This document shows positions 1 through 10,087 of a stretch of 64,000 nt of DNA, piece after piece. This stretch comes from Colocasia esculenta (taxonomy: Eukaryota; Streptophyta; Magnoliopsida; Alismatales; Araceae). A program made the translations under genes and the position numbers. The notes under the pieces are model-generated. The model ran no database searches and was not told the origin of the DNA. It saw only the letters and a list, made by a program, of their open reading frames with translations. The DNA lies in contig CM024761.1 of assembly GCA_014218235.1 (NCBI GenBank), positions 92,071,968-92,135,967 of the forward strand, given 5' to 3'. The stretch's first letter is position 1. Every line of letters starts with the position of its first letter.

Positions 1-131
1 TCGATTTAGGAAAGTTTAATCCTTAGTATTATTATTTTTACAGATTTATAAACCATGGAAATAACATGCGGGAAAGGGTATAAGTTATGTCATTTTATGT
101 GAAGTTTCTGTGTTTTCTGGACATATGAACT

Positions 132-330
132 TGACGTCCATATCGACTGCCGCTTAGTTTTTGTAAACGACAGCATCGACCGCCGTTGATTTCTTGTAAA
201 CGACTAAGTTTCGGACGTCTACTATATGTTAACGGCGCTATGTGCTACCGTCTACTGATATTAACGACAAGATATGTGGCCGTTGACTTAGTGTAAATGC
301 CACATGTTTGGCCGTTGAGTTTATCAGTGC
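132..330 (+). repeat. Tandem 32-33 nt array of GTTAACGGC/GCCGTTGA words in LTR A
   Basis: The words TAAACGAC, TAAACGAC, TAACGGC and TAACGAC place their ACG core at 167, 200, 232 and 264, a period of 32-33 nt. Between them lie the inverted partner words GCCGTTGA, GACGTCTAC, ACCGTCTAC and GCCGTTGAC. Each unit is therefore a loose inverted repeat. The 3' LTR repeats the layout with cores at 7933, 7966 and 7998. Confidence 0.75.
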
Positions 331-1261
331 CGTAAATTTCTGAAATTGATTATATTTACTTAACTATGATTCATGCATGTATGAAATTTCGGCCAAGTTA
401 TATTTTGTGTGTTTCAGTGCTATTATACTATGGACAAGACATTACAAAGATGAATAGGCTATGTGTATATATAGATGGTTGTTCCCTTGGATTTTTAATT
501 GAATTAGCAAAAGAAAGATGAAAAGATGCAAACATGATCCATGTTGTGTTGTTGAAATTGAAGACTGTACTACTGTTAGTTGGAGCTACAGACCTACTAT
601 ATTCGATTCTTGTATATAAATTGCATGATTTAATCACTATTATATCATGATAAGTAGTTCATATTTACGAAGAATAATCACGAAAAATGTTTACAGAGCT
701 CAGACAATTATGAAATTTTGCATGTGCGTGGTATGATCTGAATCAGATTTATTGTCAAAAGTTTGGGATTTTTAGATCACTGTACATACTGTTATGATTT
801 TCTGAATGGCAGAATGCAAATAGAATTTGAATAAACATGAGAGTATATGTGCATGAATGGATGTGATATAAGTAGTACCATGATAGGTTTATGTTATACA
901 GTAAAGTTTAATTTGAGAAGTGAAAAAGGCATGCTATGCAATATTTCATTATCATCATGATAAGTTATGCATGAATGTATGAAAGCATGATAGAATTGTA
1001 TGAGAATATAGATTGTATGATGGCATACATGTTAATGCATTTGAAACGAATTGGCCTATAAGACATTGCTATGATAGAGATAACTACAAGGAACTACACC
1101 ATAGAATACCCCTATGGTAATGGTTCACCTACATGAAATGACTACATGAATCCGTGGGCAACGGATTGAAATCTTGGAGGTAGACATGTTCTACTGGTTA
1201 AGGTGGGAAGGACTTTCCCCGGTATTGCGCAATGACCATGACTTCATGACTGCTTTGCCTA

Positions 1262-1500
1262 GGTGATAAGTGAATGACTACATGCTACATGATCTTTATC
1301 AATAGTGTGGGCTATGTCTTGGCAACTACATGATAAATGACTACATGAACTACATGTCTACATGATATATGTCCACATGATACATGAGCTACATGTTACA
1401 TGCCACATGAACTACATGTCATTTGTTTTACATGCTACATGACTACTTGCTACATGATGATTAAATTGCATGTTACATGATATAGGTTAAAAGAGCTTGA
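1262..1500 (+). repeat. CTACATG-rich interspersed word stretch
   Basis: The hexamer TACATG or its near variants CACATG and TACATGA recur about fifteen times in 240 nt, with no fixed period. It lies in the downstream part of LTR A. Element B has a comparable simple-word stretch (CACATT/CACATA) at 13736-13872, in reverse orientation. No function can be read from the sequence. Confidence 0.6.
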
Positions 1501-2215
1501 AATTGTTTACATGTTTCATGACATTATGCATATACCATGAGAATTTGATTATATGCTTTGCCATAGGTACATGTTTAGATCAATTGTTATATTATGAGAT
1601 GTAAGTTATATGTAGTACCTGAATTGTTTTATTTCCATGATAAATAACCATGATATGTAAAGAATGATTGCCAAATGACTTAGAACATGTTGATAGGAAG
1701 AACTATATGATATCAAGAATGTGAAAGAAATATGTTATCATGATTTTAAACCTAGTATATGTTATATCTTGAACTGTCTTTCATGTGACTTGCTGGGTCT
1801 TTTAGACTCACACTTGATTAACATTTCAGGAGAGACAGAGGATACTCAGGAGTTAGTACATTCTGACTCGGAGCTTGAGGACGTGGAGGCTTAGAGCTTT
1901 GCTTGAGAGTGTTAGAGTGATTATGTATGTGAGGGAAATATGTACCTTTGATTTTATGCATTTGAACTTATGGAATGTATTAAGTTTGGACTATTGTTAT
2001 CCTTCTTTTATGCTTTAGACTTAGTATTTGAATATGATGTTGATTGCAAAGTATTTGGTTCCATGTTCCATTACATCTTATTGGAATTAAATTGTCATTT
2101 ATGTATGTCTCAATCTGTACCATCTATTGTTGGATATGTTCCACTGTAACATCTCTATTAGATCCTATGTGAGTTGGAATAACTACACTGGGTCTAAGAG
2201 GGGCATTACAGAGAT

Positions 2216-2227
2216 TGGTATCAGAGC
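2216..2227 (+). other. Primer-binding site of element A (tRNA-iMet)
   Basis: TGGTATCAGAGC, complementary to the 3' end of plant initiator tRNA-Met, lies six bases after the LTR end. It fixes the 3' boundary of the 5' LTR and the + orientation. Confidence 0.9.
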
Positions 2228-2575
2228 GTTCTAGGTTGAGCATGTACATAAATGGAATATCAACATTGTGTTCATATTCTTAAGTCTGCATAAAGAATTA
2301 GTCCAAGATTTATGTAGAATAATAGGTTATTATAATAAATACCTATTTTGAAGACTATGGCTACCTGTGGACGTAGAGGAGCAGGACCAACCCGAGGCGA
2401 TGAGTCGACAGGAGGTGCACAGGCTCCAGTTCAGCAGGCGTAGGACCAGACAGGCGTACCTTTGCCACCCCCACCACCACCTGTGGATTATGGAGCATTA
2501 ATGCAAGGATTGGTGCACGCGATGCAGACTCAGGCACAGATGGCAGCTACTTTGCAGGCGCAAGTGTAGGCTCAG

Positions 2576-2646
2576 GTTAGTAGATAGGAAGTGTTATTCA
2601 AGGTGTTAAATGGAAGAACTCATCTAAGAGCTTGACTTGGATATAG
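2576..2646 (+). other. Putative intron 1 of gag A (71 nt)
   Basis: Begins GTTAGT after CTCAG and ends ATATAG before GCGCAGG. The length is not a multiple of three and it contains in-frame stops, while the flanking exons join in phase 0 to give a gag sequence colinear with element B, which has an intron at the same place (20480-20565). Confidence 0.7.
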
Positions 2647-2844
2647 GCGCAGGCACATGCTCATGAGGCAGGCTTTGGAGGTGTGTCGATGATGGAGCTG
2701 TTCAGGAGGATGACCCCACATTTCTTTAAGGAGGAGAGTGATCCTATCATGGTGGAGAGTTGGCTTCGGGAGACGGAGAAGATTTTTCATGCTATCCGAT
2801 GCGCAGAAGAGGAGAGAGTGACTTTAGCTACTTATATTCTGTAG

Positions 2845-2917
2845 GTAAAGAATAGTTTTAGGAGGTTATGTATGTTGTTTGTGGTGCACCCTTAGTCGTA
2901 TCTACCTTCTTTTGCAG
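2845..2917 (+). other. Putative intron 2 of gag A (73 nt)
   Basis: Donor GTAAAG, acceptor CTTCTTTTGCAG with a clear pyrimidine tract. It splits gag between LATYIL(stop, was Q) and ERVDVWW. Element B has an intron at the same codon boundary (20199-20275); elements C and D read straight through the equivalent site. Confidence 0.78.
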
Positions 2918-3700
2918 GAGCGTGTCGATGTATGGTGGTCGTCAGTGCTACGCACACAGTTCGGAGATGGAGCTATGGAGGTTGCATGGGCTGAGTTCAT
3001 CCGACTGTTCAGGGTGAAGTACATTCCAGAGCATGTGCAGGATCGCATGGAGAAGGGGTTTCTGACATTGACCCAGGGGTCAATGAGTGTGCTTGAGTAC
3101 GAGGCCAGATTTGCGGAGCTATCCAAGTATGCGCCCCACATTGTGGCAGATGAGCGAAGGAAAGTTAAGAAGTTCATCATGGGGTTGAAGCCGTCCTTGA
3201 GGACTAGACTGGTAGCTCTTGGGCATCGATCTATGGAGGAGGCTTTGTCAGCGGCATGCATGTAGGAGGCCGAGATGGAGGTGTACCTGGAGGAGAAGAG
3301 GGCTTCTCTGAAGAGGCCAGGATCAGCATTTCAGTGGCAGGATAGAAAGAAGAAGGCCACAACATTTCAGCATAGAGTAGTGGTACCAGTGAGAGTAGCT
3401 GCACCGACACCAGGCGGAGGCACAGTTGCAGTAAAGCCCTTGTGTACTAAGTGTGGGAAGCGTCATGGAGGAGAGGTCAATTGGGTTACTTCTGGGAGAT
3501 GTTTGAGGTGTGGTGACAAGAACCACAAGATCCGAGATTGTCTGAAGATGGCGCAGCAAACTGCAGCGGCAGCAGCAGCTAGACTAGCACCGAGAGCAGT
3601 AAGAGACCGAGGGCTCAGGCTCGAGTGTTCGCTTTGGCGAGAGACGAGGCAGAGTTGGCAGAGCATGTCACAGAAGGTACAATTTTGATTATGGGAATGC

Positions 3701-6700
3701 ATGCTTGAGTTTTGTTCAATACTGGTGCTACACATAGCTTTATTTCCGAGGGTTTTGCGAAGGTTTTAATGAAGGAGAATGGTTTGGTTCCGGATGTGTT
3801 GGAGGTTCCCTTGTCTGTTCTTACTCTAGCTTGGACTATGTTGACTAGGTAGTGTTTTTCTTCTCTTCGTTTTAATATTGAGGAGAGGGTTTTGCCTGGT
3901 AGTTTCTATCTGTTGAAGATGAAGGATTATGATGCTATCATGGGCTTAGACTGGCTCGAGGAGCATTATGCCCTTCTGGATTGCAGGAGGAAGATTATCA
4001 TTTTCCAGATTTTTGGTAGGGAGGACTTTGTTCATCCCTTACCCAAGAACATGTCGGGTAAGTTCGTGATTTCTGCTCTTAAGGCAGCCCGGATGTTGAG
4101 CAAGGGTTGTGATGGCTTTCTTACTAGTGTGGTGGTATCTGAAGATTCGAAGAAGGTCATGTCCGTGGAGGATATTGATATTGTCCGAGATTTCAGCAAT
4201 GTTTTTCCTGAGGATTTGTCTGGTTTGCCCCTTGCAAGGGAGATCGAGTTCGGCATTGAGTTAGTACCTGGCACAGCACCTATTTCTATTGCTCCTTATC
4301 GTATGGCACCAACGGAATTGGCGAAATTGCGAAAGCAACTGCAGGAATTGCTTGATAAGTGTTTTATCTGGCCGAGTGTATCACCTTGGGAAGCACCTGT
4401 GCTCTTTGTGAAGAAGAAGGACATTTCGATGAGGCTGTGTATTGACTACCGCAAGCTCAATCAGGTGACTATTAAGAACAAGTATCCTTTACCTCATATT
4501 GATGACTTGTTTGACCAATTGTGTGGAGCTTCGGTGTTTTCTAAGATCGATCTTCATTTTGGCTATCATCAACTCCGAATCAAGTCAGAGGATGCTTCTA
4601 AAACGGCTTTTAGGATGAGATATGGTCATTAGGAGTTCCTTGTCTTGCCATTTGGTTTGACAAATACTCCAGCAGTTTTCATGGATTTGATGAACAAGGT
4701 CTTTCAGTAGTATCTTGATTCTTTTGTAGTGGTTTTCATTGATGATGTGCTGATCTACTCACCTGATGTGGAGATTCATAGAGAGCATTTGAGGATTGTG
4801 CTTGAAATCTTGAGGGAGCACAAGTTGTCTGCAAAATTCATTAAGTGCAATTTCTGGATGAAGGAAGTCCATTTCTTGGGGCATGTCATTTCTGGAGATG
4901 GTGTATCTGTGGATCCGGCTAAGGTGGAAGCTATCCTTGACTAGGAGATATTGAGATCATCTGTTGACATCAGGAGTTTCCTTGGCTTGGCTGGCTATTA
5001 TAGAAGATTGATTGAGGGTTTCTCTTCTATTGCGGCTACCTTGACAAGGTTGACTAGGAAGGGAGTTAAGTTCGAATGGTCAGAGGCTTGTGAAAGGAGT
5101 TTCTAGGAGCTGAAGACTCGTTTGACCTCAGCGCTAGTGCTTGTGTTACCCAATGTTGTGGATTCTTTCTCTATCTACACAGATGCTTCGAAGATTGGGC
5201 TTGGTTGTGTTCTTATGCAGGGAGGTAGAGTTGTGGCATATGCTTCTACGCAACTCAAGGAGCATGAGCGTAATCACCCAACTCATGATTTAGTGGTCTT
5301 TGCTTTAAAGATCTGGAGGCACTATCTGTATGGAGTCAGATTTGAGCTTTTCTCAGACCACAAGAGTCTCAAATATTTGTTCTCTTGAAAGGAGTTGAAT
5401 TTGAGGCAGCAGAGATGGATTGAATTCCTAAAGGATTATGATTTTGAGCTTTCTTACCACTCAGGGAAAGCCAATGTGGTGGCAGATGCTTTGAGCAGGA
5501 AGAGGCAAATGATGAGACAAGATTGGAAGATGTTGGAAGATGCTTTAGGATCTTTGGCTATTCTAGAGCCACGGTTGTACAACATGTTCATAGCTCGGTT
5601 GACCCTTAGATCTTCTGTTCATGATAGGGTTATTGCTTTGCAAAAAGATGACCCACTATTGCAGGAGTTGGTTGGAAAGGCTGGCATTATTAGAGATGAA
5701 GATGGTGTGATTCGTTTGAATCATCGAGTATGTGTCCCTAATGATGCGGATCTGCGGAAGGAGATTTTGGAGGAAGCGCATAGATCGCAATTCTCTATTC
5801 ACCCAGGCAGTGGAAAGATGTATAAGGATCTAAAGCGTTCATTCTGGTGGTCTGGCATGAAGTGGGATGTTGTGGCGAAATGTTTGATATGTCAACAGGT
5901 GAAGGCAGAACGTCAGCGACCTTGAGGTTTGATGCAGAAGCTAGATATTCCTCAGTGGAAGTGGGAGCAAGTGACTATGGATTTTGTGACTGGATTGCCT
6001 AGATCGGCTAGAGGGAATGATTCTATATGGATGATTGTTGATAGATTCTCAAAGAGTGCTCATTTTCTGACTATGAAGAAGAAGCAGTCCGTAGAGAGCT
6101 TGGCTAGATTGTACATTGATGGCATTGTGAAGCTGCATTGGATTCCAAAGTCGATTATCTCAGATTGTGATCCGAGATTTACTTCTATATTTTGGCAGAG
6201 TTTGCAGCAGGCTTTTGGTAGTCAATTGAAGTTGAGTTCGACATTTCATCCACAAACAGACAGACAGTCCGAGAGGACTATTCAGACGTTGGAGGTTATG
6301 CTTCGGGCTTGTGTTCTGGACTGGAGAGGAGATTGGGAACGCCACCTAGCTCTTGTAGAATTTGCAAATAACAATAGTTTCCATTCGAGTATAGGTATGG
6401 AGCCATTTGAGGCTTTGTATGGGAGACCTTGTAGATCCTCGTTGTGTTGGGAGAAAGCAGGAAATCGGCATCTGGTCGGACCAGAAGTAGTGCAGGAAAC
6501 CTCAGCAAAGATCCAGTTGATTGTGCAAAGATTGAAGGCAGCTCAAAATCGTCAAAAGAGTTATGCAGATATGAGAAGGAAAGACTTGGATTTTGAGGTA
6601 GGAGATCATGTTTTTCTTAAGGTATCGCCAACCAGGGGTGTGGTGAGATTTGGAAAGAGAGGCAAGCTGAATCCGAGGTTTATTGGTCCCTTTGAGATAT

Positions 6701-7071
6701 TGAAGAAGATAGGGAATGTGGCCTACCAGCTAGCTTTGCCACCATCTTTGGCAGCAGTGCATCCAGTTTTCCATGTATCCATGTTGAGGAGATATGTTCG
6801 AGATCTGTCTCATGTGATTAGTTATGAGCTAGTGCAGTTTCAGCTAGATTTATCCTATGCGGAGCAGCCTGTGGAGATTCTGGATCGGAAGGTACAAGAA
6901 TTGAGATCGAAGTCCATTCCTTTTGTGAAAGTCTTATGAAGGAATTTCTCGCGTGAAGAAGCGACGTGGGAGCTTGAAGAAAGGATGAAGAAGCACTATC
7001 CGTCCTTGTTTGGTGAGTGTTCTAACTCAATCTTCGAGGACGAAGATTATTTTAAGGGGGAGAGGATGTAG
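3701..7071 (+). pseudogene. pol: pol of element A: protease, RT, RNase H, integrase, chromodomain
   Basis: One frame from 3709 to a TAG at 7069-7071, five bases into the 3' LTR. The order is: protease with LFNTGATHSFIS (the catalytic Asp of DTG is Asn here) and DAIMGLDWLEEHYALLDC; RT with LCIDYRKLNQVTIKNKYPLP, VFSKIDL and FIDDVLIYSP; RNase H with YTDASKIGLGCVLMQ; integrase with FIGL-like zinc region, MDFVTGLPRS and SDCDPRFTS; C-terminal GPFEIL and a chromodomain ending near EEATWELEERM. Nonsense codons stand at 3706, 3850, 4630, 4708, 4942, 5104, 5386, 5923 and 6937; five are TAG, four TGA, none TAA. RNase H lacks three residues after THDL compared with B. Family assignment to Tekay-like chromoviruses is by domain order and motif similarity. 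Confidence 0.92.
7054..7066 (+). other. Polypurine tract of element A
   Basis: AAGGGGGAGAGGA directly before TG at 7067 that opens the 3' LTR. It is the plus-strand primer for reverse transcription. The same tract in reverse is seen in element B at 16019-16036. Confidence 0.85.
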
Positions 7072-8100
7072 TGCCCTAGAAGTTTTATTGAATCATATAA
7101 TGCAATTGTGTATGTATTTCTACTTTTAGTTGCATGCTGTTCTGTGTTGATATTGGCGTCAAGATCTTCTGACGTTGACTGATGTTAGCGGCATGATCGT
7201 TTGCCGTTTGCTTCTTGTTAACGACAGCTTCTTGTGTCGTTTATTATTTTATAGAATAATGGATTTTTTGGACAAGTATGTTGACGACTAAATCTATTGA
7301 CGTCTACATCATGGCTGATGGCAACTTAGGTTGACGTTAACATGACTTGCCTATTTTTGATGTTACCATTCTAGGGGAGATAAATTGGGCGTTTCCAAAA
7401 GCATTTAATGGGTAGATTCGTGCATTTCTGATCCAATGGTTAGGATTAAGGCTTAGGTAATTCGTAGGGATCTTTATAAGACCTAGATTTAGCATTTGGG
7501 AGAGGCTTTCGCACTGGTTGGGAAGAGAGAAAGGAGGGCTGAGAGAAAGGGGTTGCAGAGCTTGTTCGTGCGGCCTGAAGCTTTCTTGACCAAGAAGGAT
7601 CATATAACATTGAGATCAGGGGCTTCTCCAAGCAGGGGAGCTATGCTAGAAGCGGTTTCTGAGCGATCGAAGTCGTGGCGGAGGACTACCTTACTGCCAA
7701 GGCGGGCTTCTTCAGATCTCTTTTCGTCACTCTAGAAGGAGGGTTAGAGGTAAGTAACATGGGGCATCAGTTTAGGATTGTTTAATCCTTAGTATTATTA
7801 TTTTTACAGATTTATAAACCATGGAAATAACGTGCAGGAAAGGGTATAAGTTCTGTCATTTTATGTGAGGTTTCTGTGTTTTCTAGACGTATGAACTTGA
7901 CGTCCATATCGACTGTCGCTTAGTTTTTGTAAACGACAACATCGACCGCCGTTGATTTCTTGTAAACGACTAAGTTTCGGTTGTCTACTATATGTTAACG
8001 ACGCTATGTGCTGCCGTCTACTAATATTAATGACGGGATATGTGGCCGTTGACTTAGTGTAAATGCCACATATTTGGCCGATGAGTTTATCAGTGTTGTA
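7067..8100 (+). repeat. 3' LTR of element A, truncated
   Basis: Begins TGTAGTGCCCTAG after the polypurine tract. From 7771 it matches base 5 onwards of the window. Identity ends near 8098, after TTTATCAGTG, where sequence of LTR C begins. The 3' two thirds of the LTR are missing. Confidence 0.88.
7148..7480 (+). promoter_or_regulatory. U3 word array and TATA box of LTR A
   Basis: The words GACGTTGAC, TTAGCGGC, TTGCCGTTTG, GTTAACGAC and GTTGACGTTAAC fill 7170-7345, with two units 32 nt apart. About 128 nt downstream is TTTATAAG (7473-7480), the only good TATA box in the LTR. This makes 7148-7480 the likely U3 promoter. The spacing of array to TATA is similar in LTR B (about 125 nt). Confidence 0.6.
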
Positions 8101-8677
8101 GACGACAAGGGACAGCGGCACGTGTTTGTGGGTGTGCGGCCGTTTGTAGCGCGCTCTTGGTTGAGGGACGGACACCAGTAGATGTATTGGTCCTCAGTTA
8201 GTCCTGTTCTAATGCCTCACTTTAGGGTTCTCGGACGGAGTCCTTAAAGGTGTCAGGCTTGGACTTGCAGTGGTATAGCCTGCAGGTGTGGTGTGGTTAG
8301 TCTCCACGGTTCTTGTCTTGTTGAGGTGGAGTGGAAGATGGACCTCTCGTCCGTGGCTGTGAGGCTAAGAGGTGTACTTGTGTAGTTTGTTCGAGTCTAT
8401 GGCTGGTGTCGTGAACCAGACCTCGTGACTCGTGTGCGGCGTACCCTCCTTTAGCTTGTACACGTTTACGTGTTTTGCCGTTTATTTATTTACAACTATA
8501 GTATCATGCTTAGATGGTACAACTGTTTATGCTTTACAACTTTGTTATAAACTGTGTTTCTCGGCTTTGGGGAAGTTACCTTACTGAGCCAATGACTTGT
8601 GAGGCTCACCCCTTTATCTTCCAGGTGAGGGAGAGCAGAAAGATTCACGTCCCTCCTCTAGTTCCGGTCACCGCCGT
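8101..8677 (+). repeat. 5' LTR of element C, first fragment (5' truncated)
   Basis: Matches 60622-61187 in the 3' LTR nearly base for base, for example GACAGCGGCACGTG and AGGGACGGACACCAGTAGA. Its first half is missing. The sequence is interrupted after 8677 by a solo LTR and resumes at 11695. Confidence 0.88.
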
Positions 8678-9845
8678 TGTAGCAACCTGGATTTTTTTAC
8701 GAAAATTTAAAATCTAAATAATATTAAAATTATGATAATTGGAAAAAACAATAAAATACAACTATTTAGATTAATTATAAAATCAAAGAAAAGAGAATTA
8801 AATAAAACCCATCAAATGAAAATAAGTAATGGGCTTTATTAAATGGACCCATTAAAAACTAGTGGGCTAAAATAGAGATTTTATAAAGGGTAATAATAGA
8901 GAAATATCCAAAATTCGTAACTAAAATATTACTTAAATAAAAAGAGGGTATTTAATGCATTAAAATAAGTGATTTGGGTTGGATTTGGAATCCTAAACCT
9001 ACCCTAATTGCTTGGCCACAAAATCCTCTCTCTCCGAACCCAATTAGGAGATCTCTTGCTTAAAAAGGGGAGAAGAAAAGAGGAAATTCAGAATTAAAGG
9101 GAATTAGAGTCCAATTAGGAAAGGGAATGGGGAGAAGTTTAAATACTCTCCTAAACCTCTCATGGCCAGCCCTAGCTCATGCCAAGAGGTTGCTGGACCA
9201 GGAAGAAAGGCCAAGAGGAGGAGAATTCGTGGAGAAGAGGGATCTCCCAAGTTCTTCCCCGAGTTCTTCAAGTTCTTGCCCTAGAGAAGAGAAATGACTA
9301 AATGTAGGCATTCTCATGAGCATAAACTATAAAGTTTTAACTGTAGGTTCTTCCCATCATCATGAACAATACCCTCAAGTTTCATGATTTATCATCGAGT
9401 CAATATTTACTTCATAATTTTTGAAGTTCTACACTTGTCTTGACATCGAACCCCCTTATTAAATCTTATTCTCCTTCTACACTTAATCTCATGCCATGAA
9501 ATTTTTATTGAAGATTCTGATGCATGTTAGGTTTCATGTGCCCTTGAAAGCCCAAATTTCCATCCACCCTATCATGCGAATTAATTCGTTGATCCCAACT
9601 GTACACAGTTCTATGTTCATCATGATTACTCTTTATTAAACAATGTTGAAACCTTCGTTGATTTCCGATTCTGATTTATTAGAAGTACCCAAGCATGTCT
9701 GGATCTGTTTAAAACTGGTTTTGTGATTTTTCATGCACCATACAATTTGTTCTTAGTTTTAGAACAACCCTATGTCAAAATAGGGATGTTCTGGTCTGCA
9801 ACCCAATGCTCTATCCTTTCTCTATTGGACTCTGGCACGGACCCT

Positions 9846-9877
9846 GTGAACGTGACGGCCCGATAGGCCACGTTCAC
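9846..9877 (+). repeat. Imperfect hairpin in solo LTR D
   Basis: GTGAACGTG at 9846-9854 and its reverse complement CACGTTCAC at 9869-9877 enclose GGCC/GGCC arms and a CGATA loop. It directly precedes the TCGCGA word array. Confidence 0.6.
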
Positions 9878-9901
9878 AAGGCCGTCACGACAGTACCTCT
9901 G

Positions 9902-10087
9902 TTGCGATCAGGTCGCGACAGTACCTGTTGTCGCGATCTGCTGCCCGATTTGCCAGAACCCATCGCATTCTCTTCAAGCCCCTATCGCGATCCGGGCGCT
10001 TGTCTTGCCCGACCGGTCGCGATCTGTACTGCACCCTATCACGTTCTGTCCTGAGCCCGTCGCGACCCTTATTGGGCTGCGTCGCGA
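9902..10087 (+). repeat. Phased TCGCGA palindrome array in LTR D
   Basis: TCGCGA starts at 9913, 9931, 9985, 10017, 10060 and 10082, with one-base variants at 9902, 9963 and 10039. Steps are 11, 18, 32, 22, 32, 22, 21, 22 nt, mostly multiples of about 10.7 nt. The solo LTR at 43099-46059 shows the same words in reverse with steps 22, 21, 22, 32. Confidence 0.75.

Larger units (their letters stand above)
1..2210 (+). repeat. 5' LTR of element A (3' three quarters)
   Basis: Direct repeat of the start of the sequence with 7771-8098 in the 3' LTR. It ends in CA at 2209-2210, just before the primer-binding site. The terminal TG lies outside the window. It contains a tandem array of short inverted words (132-330) and a stretch rich in CTACATG (1262-1500). 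The region 330-1260 and 1500-2200 shows no gene; the short open frames there are chance. Confidence 0.9.
2357..3700 (+). pseudogene. gag: gag of element A with two introns, broken by nonsense codons
   Basis: Gag capsid and nucleocapsid protein. Exon 1 (2357-2575) begins at an ATG whose start MATCGRRGAG and proline run match the start of gag B. Exon 2 (2647-2844) carries the capsid stretch ending in LATYIL. Exon 3 (from 2918) begins ERVDVWW and continues through VLEYEARFAELSKYAPHIV, a typical gypsy capsid motif, to a CCHC knuckle CLRCGDKNHKIRDC at 3500-3541. Exon junctions are phase 0. Damage: TAG in place of CAG at 2441, 2567, 2842 and 3263, and a frameshift near 3600 that takes the reading frame out before the protease. 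The product would assemble the cytoplasmic virus-like particle; this copy cannot encode it. Confidence 0.85.
1..8100 (+). mobile_element. Element A: degenerate Ty3/gypsy chromovirus (Tekay/Del-like), 5' end outside window
   Basis: The segment has the order LTR, tRNA-Met primer site, gag, protease, RT, RNase H, integrase, chromodomain, polypurine tract, LTR, which defines a Ty3/gypsy retrotransposon with the integrase before the end of pol. The two LTR copies match from base 5 onwards against 7771 onwards, so about 700 bases of the 5' LTR precede the window and the full LTR is close to 2.9 kb. The 3' LTR breaks off near 8100, where it is fused to the LTR of element C. Pol is in one frame from 3709 to 7071 but holds nine nonsense codons, so the element is dead. 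Its nearest relative here is element B. Confidence 0.93.

Noticed and set aside
2216..2227. Possible tRNA-Met remnant at TGGTATCAGAGC sites
   Set aside because: Only the 12-base complement of the tRNA 3' end is present, next to an LTR; it is a primer-binding site.
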